Program-made: the position numbers and the translations under genes
Shown: in pieces, positions 1 to 4,666 of the stretch
Layout: each line of letters opens with the position of its first letter
Position numbering within the stretch: the first letter of the stretch is position 1
Origin: an uncultured Candidatus Saccharibacteria bacterium
Lineage (GTDB): Bacteria > Patescibacteriota > Saccharimonadia > Saccharimonadales > Saccharimonadaceae
DNA: 5,435 nucleotides
NCBI GenBank assembly: GCA_938049075.1
Contig: CALICZ010000173.1
Span: forward strand, 1 to 5,435
Direction: 5' to 3'
Notes under the pieces: generated by a model
What the model saw: the letters and a program-made list of their open reading frames with translations, nothing else
Databases searched by the model: none
Told to the model about the DNA's origin: nothing

Positions 1-728
1 AGCTGCTCATTATCACTCCGCTTAACGCATCGGGACCAATCAATACCTACGTGCGCTACAAGCAAGCCTATGCTGCTGATATCCTCGTTGAGACAGAGGT
101 AGCGCCAACCGCCGAGGCAAATATGCCAGCTGCGATCGACCGAGCAAACAACGACCCACACATCCACGGTATTATCGTCCAACTACCGCTCAACGACCCA
201 TCACAAACAGATGCCATCGTGCAGCGCATCTCTCCCGCCAAGGACGTCGATGGCCTGAGTGGCCCGCAAGCTGCCTATACGCCAGCAACAGCGCAAGCAA
301 TCGATTGGCTACTGGCAGGTTACAACATTAGCCTCGATGATAAGCAGCTCGCCATCATCGGGCGAGGGCGGTTAGTAGGCGCACCACTGGAGCGGCTGTG
401 GCGCGACCGCGGCTTGACGGTAACAGTGTGCGACCGCCAAACTCCTAATACCACAGAGGTCATTGCTGCAAGTGACGTCATCGTCACTGCTACTGGCCAG
501 CCCCATCTCATTACAGCAGATATGGTCAAAACAGGTGCAGTGGTAGTTGATGCTGGCACAGCAAGCGAAGGTGGTGTTATCGTTGGCGATGTCGATCCAA
601 GCTTGCGCGAGCGCAGCGATGTCACTCTCACTCCAGAAAAAGGCGGCGTTGGCCCTCTCACTATTGCTGTGATGATCGACCACGTTATTCAAGCAGCGCA
701 GGCAACGATTGAGTCGATAGAAGGGTAG
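1..728 (+). CDS. folD: FolD: methylenetetrahydrofolate dehydrogenase / methenyltetrahydrofolate cyclohydrolase, 5'-truncated by window edge
   Basis: Cytosolic bifunctional enzyme that interconverts 5,10-methylene-THF, 5,10-methenyl-THF and 10-formyl-THF (EC 1.5.1.5 / 3.5.4.9). The frame is open to the left edge from position 3, so 241 residues are visible and roughly 40-45 N-terminal residues of the usual ~285 are missing. The family's catalytic Tyr-x3-Lys is visible (TYVRYK, Tyr at 48-50 and Lys at 60-62), as are the VQLPL glutamine (180-182) and the KDVDG aspartate (243-245). The Rossmann cofactor loop reads GRGRLVGAP (from 360), where most FolDs have GRSxxVGxP. The closing loop reads TPEKGGVGPLT (630-662) instead of TPVPGGVGPMT. 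The gene ends with TAG; no clear terminator follows, and murB starts 102 nt later from its own promoter. glyA, the pathway partner, lies at the other end of the window. The assignment is secure; whether NADP or NAD is used cannot be told from the sequence. Confidence 0.96.
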   Translation, partial: LLIITPLNASGPINTYVRYKQAYAADILVETEVAPTAEANMPAAIDRANNDPHIHGIIVQLPLNDPSQTDAIVQRISPAKDVDGLSGPQAAYTPATAQAIDWLLAGYNISLDDKQLAIIGRGRLVGAPLERLWRDRGLTVTVCDRQTPNTTEVIAASDVIVTATGQPHLITADMVKTGAVVVDAGTASEGGVIVGDVDPSLRERSDVTLTPEKGGVGPLTIAVMIDHVIQAAQATIESIEG

Positions 729-795
729 CACTAGATTCCATAAGAGTCAGCAGTGCTTGCAGGCTTGTTATTATCTAGGTTTAGGTCGACACACC

Positions 796-824
796 TTGCA
801 GATATATATCATGAGTGATATATT
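796..824 (+). promoter_or_regulatory. Candidate sigma70-type promoter of murB, predicted leaderless
   Basis: A TTGCAG -35 box (796-801), a 17-bp spacer and a TATATT -10 box (819-824; 5 of 6 consensus) are visible. The -10 ends 6 nt before the murB ATG at 831, so transcription should start at or within a few bases of the start codon. An overlapping TATTAT (821-826) could also serve as the -10 and leads to the same conclusion. There is no Shine-Dalgarno between the -10 and the ATG. The same geometry recurs before the minor-pilin operon. Confidence 0.6.
804..823. repeat. 8-bp inverted repeat inside the murB promoter (possible operator)
   Basis: ATATATCA (804-811) and TGATATAT (816-823) are perfect reverse complements around a 4-nt centre, TGAG. 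The right arm overlaps the proposed -10 box. If transcription starts near 831 the repeat is not transcribed, so a DNA operator fits better than an RNA hairpin. The arms are low-complexity AT, so a chance origin is quite possible. Confidence 0.35.
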
Positions 825-830
825 ATACCT

Positions 831-1859
831 ATGGATATTCGTACTGACGTTTCACTCAAACCATATTTGACGATGCAGCTTGGCGGCAACGCTCATACTA
901 TGGTCGACCTCTATACCAACGATGATGTCGTGGCGGTGTGCACGATGGCCCACCAACAGCAGGCTGAACTCTTCGTTCTTGGTGGCGGGAGCAACACTCT
1001 AGCCCAAGACAGCGGATTTGCTGGCATTGTGGCGCGCAACCGTATTCCAGGCTTTTCGGTTATTACTGAGGATGATGAGTCGACGACGATTACCATTGGC
1101 GCAGGAGAAGTTCTCGATACTATTGTGGCTAAGACAGTAGCTAGTGGTCTGAGTGGCATTGAGGCGCTATCGGCTATCCCAGGCACAGCAGGCGCTGCAC
1201 CAGTGCAAAACGTTGGTGCGTATGGGCAGGAGATTGCCGACACACTCGTCTCGCTCGAGGCATATGATCGCCAGCAAAAGCGGTTTGTATCGCTGAGCGC
1301 TACCGACTGCGAGTTTTCGTACCGGCACAGCATTTTCCGGGGTCGCGAGATGGGGCGATATATCATCACAAGCATAACGCTCCGCCTGCGCAAGGGTTTA
1401 CCACAGCCACCCTTCTACCAAGCCGTTCAAGATTATCTCACCACCCACGCTATAGCAGAGCCTACCCCGCAAGACATTCGCCGAGCCGTCATGACGATCC
1501 GCGCTGGCAAGCTGCCTAACCCAGCCGAGCTCCCCAATACTGGCTCATTCTTCAAAAATGCGATTATTTCAAGTGAAGAATTTTCTCAGCTCCAGCAGCA
1601 CTACCCCACGGTGCCACACTATGCCCTGGCCGATGGGCGCGTCAAGGTACCATCAGGCTGGCTCATCGAGCAAGCGGGGCTCAGAGGCAGCGTTCTCCAC
1701 GGCATGAAAGTACACGATAAGAATGCAGTGGTGCTCATCAATCAATCGGCCACCAGCTACCGCGATCTTGCTGCCGCTCGTGAGGAAATTATTCGCACAG
1801 TGGAGGAAAAATTCGGCATCACCATTGTGCAAGAACCGCTAGAAATGCCAGCGGCGTGA
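831..1859 (+). CDS. murB: MurB: UDP-N-acetylenolpyruvoylglucosamine reductase
   Basis: FAD-dependent, NADPH-using cytosolic reductase that converts UDP-GlcNAc-enolpyruvate to UDP-MurNAc, the second committed step of peptidoglycan precursor synthesis (EC 1.3.1.98). The 342-residue product is complete and of normal family length. FAD-binding signatures are the LGGGSN loop (residues 50-55) and PVQNVGAYG (124-132). Likely catalytic residues are Arg165 in FSYRHSIF, Ser239 in NTGSFFKN (proton donor) and Glu335 in VQEPLE. The Tyr164-Arg165 loop and C-terminal length resemble the type I (E. coli-like) MurB class. The ATG at 831 is the natural start because the family's N-terminal LKPYLTMQLGGNA segment follows directly. 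It has no Shine-Dalgarno and sits 6 nt behind a -10 box. The gene ends with TGA and is followed by an AT-rich spacer, so it appears monocistronic. The family assignment is secure. Confidence 0.97.
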   Translation: MDIRTDVSLKPYLTMQLGGNAHTMVDLYTNDDVVAVCTMAHQQQAELFVLGGGSNTLAQDSGFAGIVARNRIPGFSVITEDDESTTITIGAGEVLDTIVAKTVASGLSGIEALSAIPGTAGAAPVQNVGAYGQEIADTLVSLEAYDRQQKRFVSLSATDCEFSYRHSIFRGREMGRYIITSITLRLRKGLPQPPFYQAVQDYLTTHAIAEPTPQDIRRAVMTIRAGKLPNPAELPNTGSFFKNAIISSEEFSQLQQHYPTVPHYALADGRVKVPSGWLIEQAGLRGSVLHGMKVHDKNAVVLINQSATSYRDLAAAREEIIRTVEEKFGITIVQEPLEMPAA

Positions 1860-1932
1860 CGAGTCAAATAACATACAGTACCTGTAGATATCTTTGTCTT
1901 TTACCCTTGTTCATCAATAATTTTTGCGATAC

Positions 1933-1968
1933 ATATAGTCAAGAAAGTAAAATTGACTATATATTTTT
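1933..1968 (+). terminator. Perfect 10-bp inverted repeat with T-tract: weak terminator of murB or operator
   Basis: ATATAGTCAA (1933-1942) and TTGACTATAT (1953-1962) are exact reverse complements with a 10-nt spacer, followed by ATTTTT (1963-1968). The position, 74 nt after the murB stop, and the T-run suit an intrinsic terminator. The stem has only two G-C pairs, so it would be weak as RNA. The right arm also contains a TTGACT -35-like hexamer (1953-1958), which makes an operator role an alternative. Confidence 0.35.
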
Positions 1969-1981
1969 GAGTATCTATATC
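1953..1981 (+). promoter_or_regulatory. Candidate distal promoter upstream of the minor-pilin operon
   Basis: TTGACT (1953-1958; 5 of 6 to the -35 consensus), a 17-bp spacer and TATATC (1976-1981; 4 of 6 to the -10 consensus). A start near 1988 would give a leader of about 215 nt before the pilin ATG at 2202, passing through the hairpin at 2018-2065. Promoter-like hexamers are frequent in AT-rich DNA, so support is weak. Confidence 0.2.
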
Positions 1982-2017
1982 TCACTATTTTTTGCTTGTT
2001 CTCTGCCAGCTTTGTAC

Positions 2018-2075
2018 TTCTCTCCTATCGGACGAGCACGAAGTTCATTTCGTCCTACTAGAGAATTCTTTTCTT
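2018..2075 (+). other. Imperfect hairpin followed by T-rich run (possible terminator or attenuator)
   Basis: Two 6-bp stem blocks are stacked: an outer TTCTCT (2018-2023) with AGAGAA (2060-2065), and an inner GGACGA (2030-2035) with TCGTCC (2050-2055). An asymmetric internal loop lies between them, with a 14-nt apical loop. A pyrimidine/T-rich run, TTCTTTTCTT, follows at 2066-2075. The order stem then T-rich run resembles an intrinsic terminator. It could end murB read-through or attenuate a distal pilin transcript. Confidence 0.3.
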
Positions 2076-2166
2076 ATTGCTCCCCTATTTGATAACCTAT
2101 GGAGCGCATATGGGGCGTAGTCGAAGCAAAGCAAGCCATAATCACCTCGATTCGACTTCTCACCTC

Positions 2167-2195
2167 TTGCACTTTTACCTCAAAACCCTTATGCT
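2167..2195 (+). promoter_or_regulatory. Candidate promoter of the minor-pilin operon, predicted leaderless
   Basis: TTGCAC (2167-2172), a 17-bp spacer and TATGCT (2190-2195; 4 of 6 to the -10 consensus), followed by 6 nt and the ATG at 2202. Spacer length, -10-to-ATG distance and the TTGCA core match the murB promoter exactly. No Shine-Dalgarno lies before the ATG. The hexamers are modest individually; the repeated architecture is the main support. Confidence 0.5.
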
Positions 2196-2201
2196 AATTG
2201 C

Positions 2202-2720
2202 ATGAGGGTACGACGCGGGTATACAATCGTGGAAATTATTATTGTGCTAGCAATTATGCTAGTGCTGCTAGTACTGGGTGTGGTGACACTCAATAATACG
2301 CAGCGTTCCTCGCGCGATACCGCTCGCACGACTACTGTTGAGACAGTAGCACGCAGCCTTGAGTCTTTCTACAACGGCGACGCAACCGGCACGTCGGGTG
2401 AGCAAGGACACCGCTATCCGTCGGCCGAACAGTTTTTGGCTTCGCTTAATGGCACGGCAATTCGCCATATCCTCCCTGGACTATCTGAGGATAGCTATCA
2501 ATACCCATCGCGCAGTGGTCAGCAAGCGCTCTTCGTCCAGTCGCCAAGCAATGGTATTAGCAAAGATAGTGCATCGATTGACCGCTTCGTCTACGAGCCA
2601 CGCGCTCGCGATGGTTCGCTCTGCGTCACCACCAGCCAAGAGTGTAGCCGCTTCTTCCTCTACTACCGACTAGAACGCGCACCAACAGTAACGCTAACCA
2701 TTACGAGCAACCACCAATGA
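2202..2720 (+). CDS. Minor type IV prepilin / pseudopilin, first gene of the pilin operon
   Basis: A 172-residue protein with a class III (prepilin) signal: a short basic leader MRVRRG, predicted prepilin-peptidase cleavage after Gly6, mature N-terminus YTIVE with the key Glu at +5 (residue 11), then a hydrophobic helix to about residue 29 that serves as membrane anchor and pilus core. The rest is a globular domain with a Tyr-Pro segment at 72-73 (common in pilins after the helix) and Cys141 and Cys148 near the C-terminus, a possible short disulfide loop. The ATG at 2202 gives a normal short leader. The gene overlaps the next by 4 nt (ATGA), which implies translational coupling. It is larger than the major-type pilin at 4122 and is likely a low-copy tip or priming subunit, assembled at the cytoplasmic membrane by machinery encoded elsewhere. 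No specific minor-pilin family could be assigned. Confidence 0.88.
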   Translation: MRVRRGYTIVEIIIVLAIMLVLLVLGVVTLNNTQRSSRDTARTTTVETVARSLESFYNGDATGTSGEQGHRYPSAEQFLASLNGTAIRHILPGLSEDSYQYPSRSGQQALFVQSPSNGISKDSASIDRFVYEPRARDGSLCVTTSQECSRFFLYYRLERAPTVTLTITSNHQ

Positions 2721-3124
2721 AGCATAGTCCAGACGCTGGCTTTACCCTGGTAGAGATGTTAGTAACAATGGTACTGGGCGTGCTCTTTGTTGGGACGCTC
2801 TATCAGCTGTATATTGTGACGATCCAGAGCGCAACAGAGGCCAATCGCGATGCTAAGGCGAGCATTGTGGGGTATGAGCTGCTCCGCCGCGAAGTTGGCG
2901 ATGGCACGCCAACGCCGTGCACAAACCGCGCGGCTAATCGCAATCTTACGAGCGACCACTCACTCGATACCGATGGCTTACCTCAGCCCGTTAATGCTAC
3001 CATCATCGTTGATTGCCCATATAGTACCACCGCACCACAGATAAGCCGTGTATCGGTAACGGTGCGCTATGGGCAAGGCTCTAGCCAATCGGAGGTTCGC
3101 CATGCGATTCTCAGCAGTCGCTAA
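2717..3124 (+). CDS. Minor type IV prepilin, PilV/GspI-like position, second gene of the operon
   Basis: A 135-residue protein with leader MKHSPDAG, predicted cleavage after Gly8, mature FTLVE with Glu13 at +5, and a hydrophobic helix to about residue 35. The short globular part contains Cys68 and Cys100, which could form one disulfide. The start ATG overlaps the upstream TGA (ATGA), and no good Shine-Dalgarno precedes it, so translation probably depends on coupling. The 3' end overlaps the next gene by 23 nt. The order small prepilin then larger PilW-like prepilin resembles minor-pilin operons of other type IV pilus systems. The PilV/GspI comparison is by size, order and N-terminus only, not by domain homology. 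It probably acts in pilus initiation or at the tip. Confidence 0.88.
   Translation: MKHSPDAGFTLVEMLVTMVLGVLFVGTLYQLYIVTIQSATEANRDAKASIVGYELLRREVGDGTPTPCTNRAANRNLTSDHSLDTDGLPQPVNATIIVDCPYSTTAPQISRVSVTVRYGQGSSQSEVRHAILSSR
3091..3095 (+). promoter_or_regulatory. Shine-Dalgarno that decides the start of the third pilin gene
   Basis: GGAGG lies 6 nt upstream of the ATG at 3102, inside the end of the preceding gene. This favours 3102 over the in-frame ATG at 3069, which would lengthen the leader by 11 residues and lacks a comparable site, and over the ATG at 3138. Confidence 0.75.
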
Positions 3125-3917
3125 TATACGAGAGCGAATGCAGCAGCTCATCCGCCGTATCTACCCTGCGCGGCACCAACAGCGTGGCTTTACTGTGGTG
3201 GAAATGCTGGTAGTGATTCCGATTATCGTGGTAGTGGTTGGTGTGTTGGTTGCTGCCCTGGTGGGGCTGCTGAGCTCGATTGTTATTTCCAACCAGCGCG
3301 GCTCACTGACGTATACTATGGAAGATGCACTTGACCAAATCGAGCAAGACGTCCGCCTAGCAACAAAAGTCGAGAGTAAGGCTGTCGCAGCCAACTGGGC
3401 ACAGCACTACGCGAGCGATAATGTCTTGATCCTTACTCAATATGCCACCGACCGCAACCCATCCGACCCTCAGCGCGAGCTCATTTATCTCAATAGCCAA
3501 GCCAGTCCCTGTCGCAGCCAAGCTGAGTTGGCTGCCAAACTCTACCGCACAAACAGTCCACTTACCGTCAAGGTTGTCTACTTCGTGCAAGGTACCACTC
3601 TCTGGCGGCGAACTATCGTGCCAAGCCAGTACGAATTTAATGCTACCAACCCCAGCAACAACACAATGTGCGGCCAACCCTGGCAGCAGAGTACCTGCAA
3701 TTATATTGGTGGTACCTGCAAAGCACTCGATACGCGCGTCGCGAGCAATGTATCGAGCATTCGCTTTGGCTATGCAACGGGTTTTAATCAAGCAGCCAGC
3801 ACTACGCCAAATGATAGCACCACTGTCGTCTCTGCCACAATAGATATCGCTGCTCTTAGTACTGGCCAGACCATCCACGCCCGAGGGTCAATGCAGGCCC
3901 GGCGAATTAATAATTAG
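3102..3917 (+). CDS. Large minor prepilin, PilW/GspJ-like, third gene of the operon
   Basis: A 271-residue protein from the ATG at 3102, chosen for its GGAGG site. The leader is unusually long at 29 residues and basic; predicted cleavage after Gly29 gives mature FTVVE with Glu34 at +5. The hydrophobic helix spans about residues 30-63 and carries a proline at mature position +11 (Pro40), where most pilins have none. The C-terminal domain contains four cysteines (137, 190, 199, 206), three in the last cluster around a Cys-rich QSTCNYIGGTC segment, and a LWRRTIV strand like that seen in PilW/GspJ-type proteins. The size, large for a pilin, and the last position in a minor-pilin operon also suit a PilW/GspJ role, in which the subunit joins a tip complex that primes fibre assembly. 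The family label is inference from layout. It ends with TAG and no strong terminator follows. Confidence 0.87.
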   Translation: MRFSAVANIRERMQQLIRRIYPARHQQRGFTVVEMLVVIPIIVVVVGVLVAALVGLLSSIVISNQRGSLTYTMEDALDQIEQDVRLATKVESKAVAANWAQHYASDNVLILTQYATDRNPSDPQRELIYLNSQASPCRSQAELAAKLYRTNSPLTVKVVYFVQGTTLWRRTIVPSQYEFNATNPSNNTMCGQPWQQSTCNYIGGTCKALDTRVASNVSSIRFGYATGFNQAASTTPNDSTTVVSATIDIAALSTGQTIHARGSMQARRINN

Positions 3918-4056
3918 CTGAATCGAAAGAACAATAGGCAGTATGTAGCTCAGGTATCCTAGCTATACTAGCGCACCATTAGCCACGATTCAGTCTATGC
4001 TAGTGCGCGTACACTATCTCTGAAAAAATATTCTCATACATCTGTACTCAAAAAGC
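3918..4056. repeat. Intergenic repeats between minor-pilin operon and major pilin gene
   Basis: The 204-nt gap holds no gene. CTGAATCG (3918-3925, directly after the stop codon) and CGATTCAG (3986-3993) are perfect 8-bp inverted arms enclosing 60 nt. A 14-bp sequence occurs twice as an imperfect direct repeat with a 32-bp period: CTATACTAGCGCAC (3963-3976) and CTATGCTAGTGCGC (3995-4008), 11 of 14 identical. GCGCAC (3971-3976) and GTGCGC (4003-4008) also form an inverted pair. These may be regulator sites or a structured RNA end; no T-tract supports a terminator. Confidence 0.35.
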
Positions 4057-4096
4057 TTGTGTTTAATAAATGTTCGTAGTATGATCGTAATATAAT
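4057..4096 (+). promoter_or_regulatory. Promoter region of the major-type pilin gene
   Basis: TTGTGT (4057-4062), a 17-bp spacer and TATGAT (4080-4085; 5 of 6) form a good sigma70-like promoter that predicts a start near 4092 and a leader of about 30 nt. A perfect TATAAT (4091-4096) lies just downstream but has no good -35 box at the usual distance, so it is the second choice; a start from it would still keep most of the Shine-Dalgarno region in the transcript. Confidence 0.55.
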
Positions 4097-4103
4097 CAGT
4101 AAC

Positions 4104-4112
4104 AAGGAGGGG
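4104..4112 (+). promoter_or_regulatory. Strong Shine-Dalgarno of the major-type pilin
   Basis: AAGGAGGGG ends 9 nt before the ATG at 4122, a near-ideal ribosome binding site and the strongest in the window. It contrasts with the absence of any such site before murB and the first minor-pilin gene, and points to high expression of this pilin. Confidence 0.85.
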
Positions 4113-4121
4113 TAACTCTGT

Positions 4122-4535
4122 ATGACAACAAAAACTCAACGTAACCTGCGCGGTTTCACAATTGTCGAGCTTCTCATCGTGATTGTGATCATCGCCATCC
4201 TGGCGGCTATTACCATCGTCGCTTACAACGGCATCCAGCAACGCGCTCGCGACTCTGCAGCCGCTGGCGCTGCATCACAGCTCTCGACCAAGGTAGAGGC
4301 ATGGAACAGCCAGAAGGGTGAATACCCAACAGCCGCACAAGTCAATGACAATCTTGTTGACGATAAAGTGACTGAGGCAAAGATTGATCCAGACCTCAAG
4401 AAGAAGATCATCACAACTGGCACACCAAACAACGACACTCCTGTCTTGTATACCCAGTGTGGTAGTGGTAAGGGTGCAAAAATCACCTACAAGAAGGGTG
4501 ATAAAACCGAGGATATCGTCCGAGGCACCTGCTAG
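4122..4535 (+). CDS. Major-type type IV pilin precursor (PilA-like)
   Basis: A 137-residue prepilin with an 11-residue basic leader (MTTKTQRNLRG), predicted cleavage after Gly11, mature FTIVE with Glu16 at +5, and a textbook hydrophobic helix to about residue 34, followed by AYNGIQQRARD. The mature protein has about 126 residues. The small globular domain has a YPTA segment (68-71) typical of pilins after the helix, is lysine-rich, and ends in Cys137, which may pair with Cys113 to close a C-terminal disulfide loop. It has its own promoter, a strong Shine-Dalgarno and a strong terminator, unlike the overlapping minor-pilin genes, so it is the best candidate for the abundant fibre subunit. The pilus would extend from the cytoplasmic membrane and could serve surface or host attachment and twitching, roles reported for type IV pili in Saccharibacteria. 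That role is inferred, not shown here. Confidence 0.93.
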   Translation: MTTKTQRNLRGFTIVELLIVIVIIAILAAITIVAYNGIQQRARDSAAAGAASQLSTKVEAWNSQKGEYPTAAQVNDNLVDDKVTEAKIDPDLKKKIITTGTPNNDTPVLYTQCGSGKGAKITYKKGDKTEDIVRGTC

Positions 4536-4552
4536 ACTTCCTTCTATCAACA

Positions 4553-4580
4553 AAAACACCCGCTCTCTGGCGGGTGTTTT
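4553..4580. terminator. Bidirectional intrinsic terminator between the pilin gene and glyA
   Basis: AAAACACCCGC (4553-4563) and GCGGGTGTTTT (4570-4580) pair perfectly over 11 bp with a 6-nt loop, TCTCTG. The GC-rich core is followed by a T-run on the plus strand and, through the A-run at 4552-4556, on the minus strand too. It sits 17 nt after the pilin stop and about 86 nt beyond the glyA stop, so it can end both convergent transcripts. Confidence 0.9.
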
Positions 4581-4582
4581 AG

Positions 4583-4602
4583 ATATACGGATATATACGG
4601 AT
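4583..4602. repeat. Two perfect tandem copies of a 10-bp unit
   Basis: ATATACGGAT occurs twice back to back (4583-4592 and 4593-4602) directly after the terminator, in the gap between convergent genes. It is probably a small slippage duplication; no function is evident. Confidence 0.7.
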
Positions 4603-4666
4603 GTATTACTACTGCGTCTAGCGAGACACGATTATCAATGACAGCGACAAACCTCTGACTTTTTGT

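Larger units (their letters stand above)
1860..2166. other. AT-rich intergenic spacer, no convincing gene
   Basis: This stretch between murB and the minor-pilin operon is clearly more AT-rich than its neighbours, especially 1880-2000, and contains long T-rich runs. It holds a perfect 10-bp inverted repeat (1933-1962), a TTGACT-17-TATATC promoter-like pair (1953-1981), an imperfect hairpin followed by a T-rich run (2018-2075) and a 7-bp inverted repeat AGTCGAA/TTCGACT (2119-2157, 25-nt loop, weak). A 78-codon GTG-initiated open frame overlaps the murB stop but lacks coding character. The spacer probably carries murB transcript termination and pilin-operon control elements. Confidence 0.6.

Noticed and set aside
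911..1393. 160-codon open frame on the minus strand.
   Set aside because: It is antisense to the conserved FAD-binding part of murB, with arginine- and serine-rich composition typical of a shadow frame.
1856..2092. 78-codon GTG-initiated open frame overlapping the murB stop by 4 nt, with a hydrophobic middle stretch (IDYIFLSIYISLFFACSLPALYF).
   Set aside because: It lies wholly in the AT-rich spacer, uses codons unlike the neighbouring genes (many ATA, TTT, TAT), has no Shine-Dalgarno, and contains inverted repeats better read as regulatory DNA. A small membrane protein is not excluded, but nothing supports it.
3069..3101. Upstream in-frame ATG as start of the third pilin gene.
   Set aside because: It lacks a ribosome binding site, while the ATG at 3102 has GGAGG at 6 nt, and the longer form would extend an already long leader to 40 residues.
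3357..3878. 173-codon open frame on the minus strand.
   Set aside because: It is antisense to the large minor pilin, which has a prepilin motif, a Shine-Dalgarno and operon context; the antisense product shows no recognisable domain.
3939..4012. tRNA-like start: GTAGCTCAGG resembles a tRNA D-arm.
   Set aside because: No matching acceptor stem, no anticodon stem and no GTTCGA-type T-arm follow at the required distances, and the D-stem pairs only partly.
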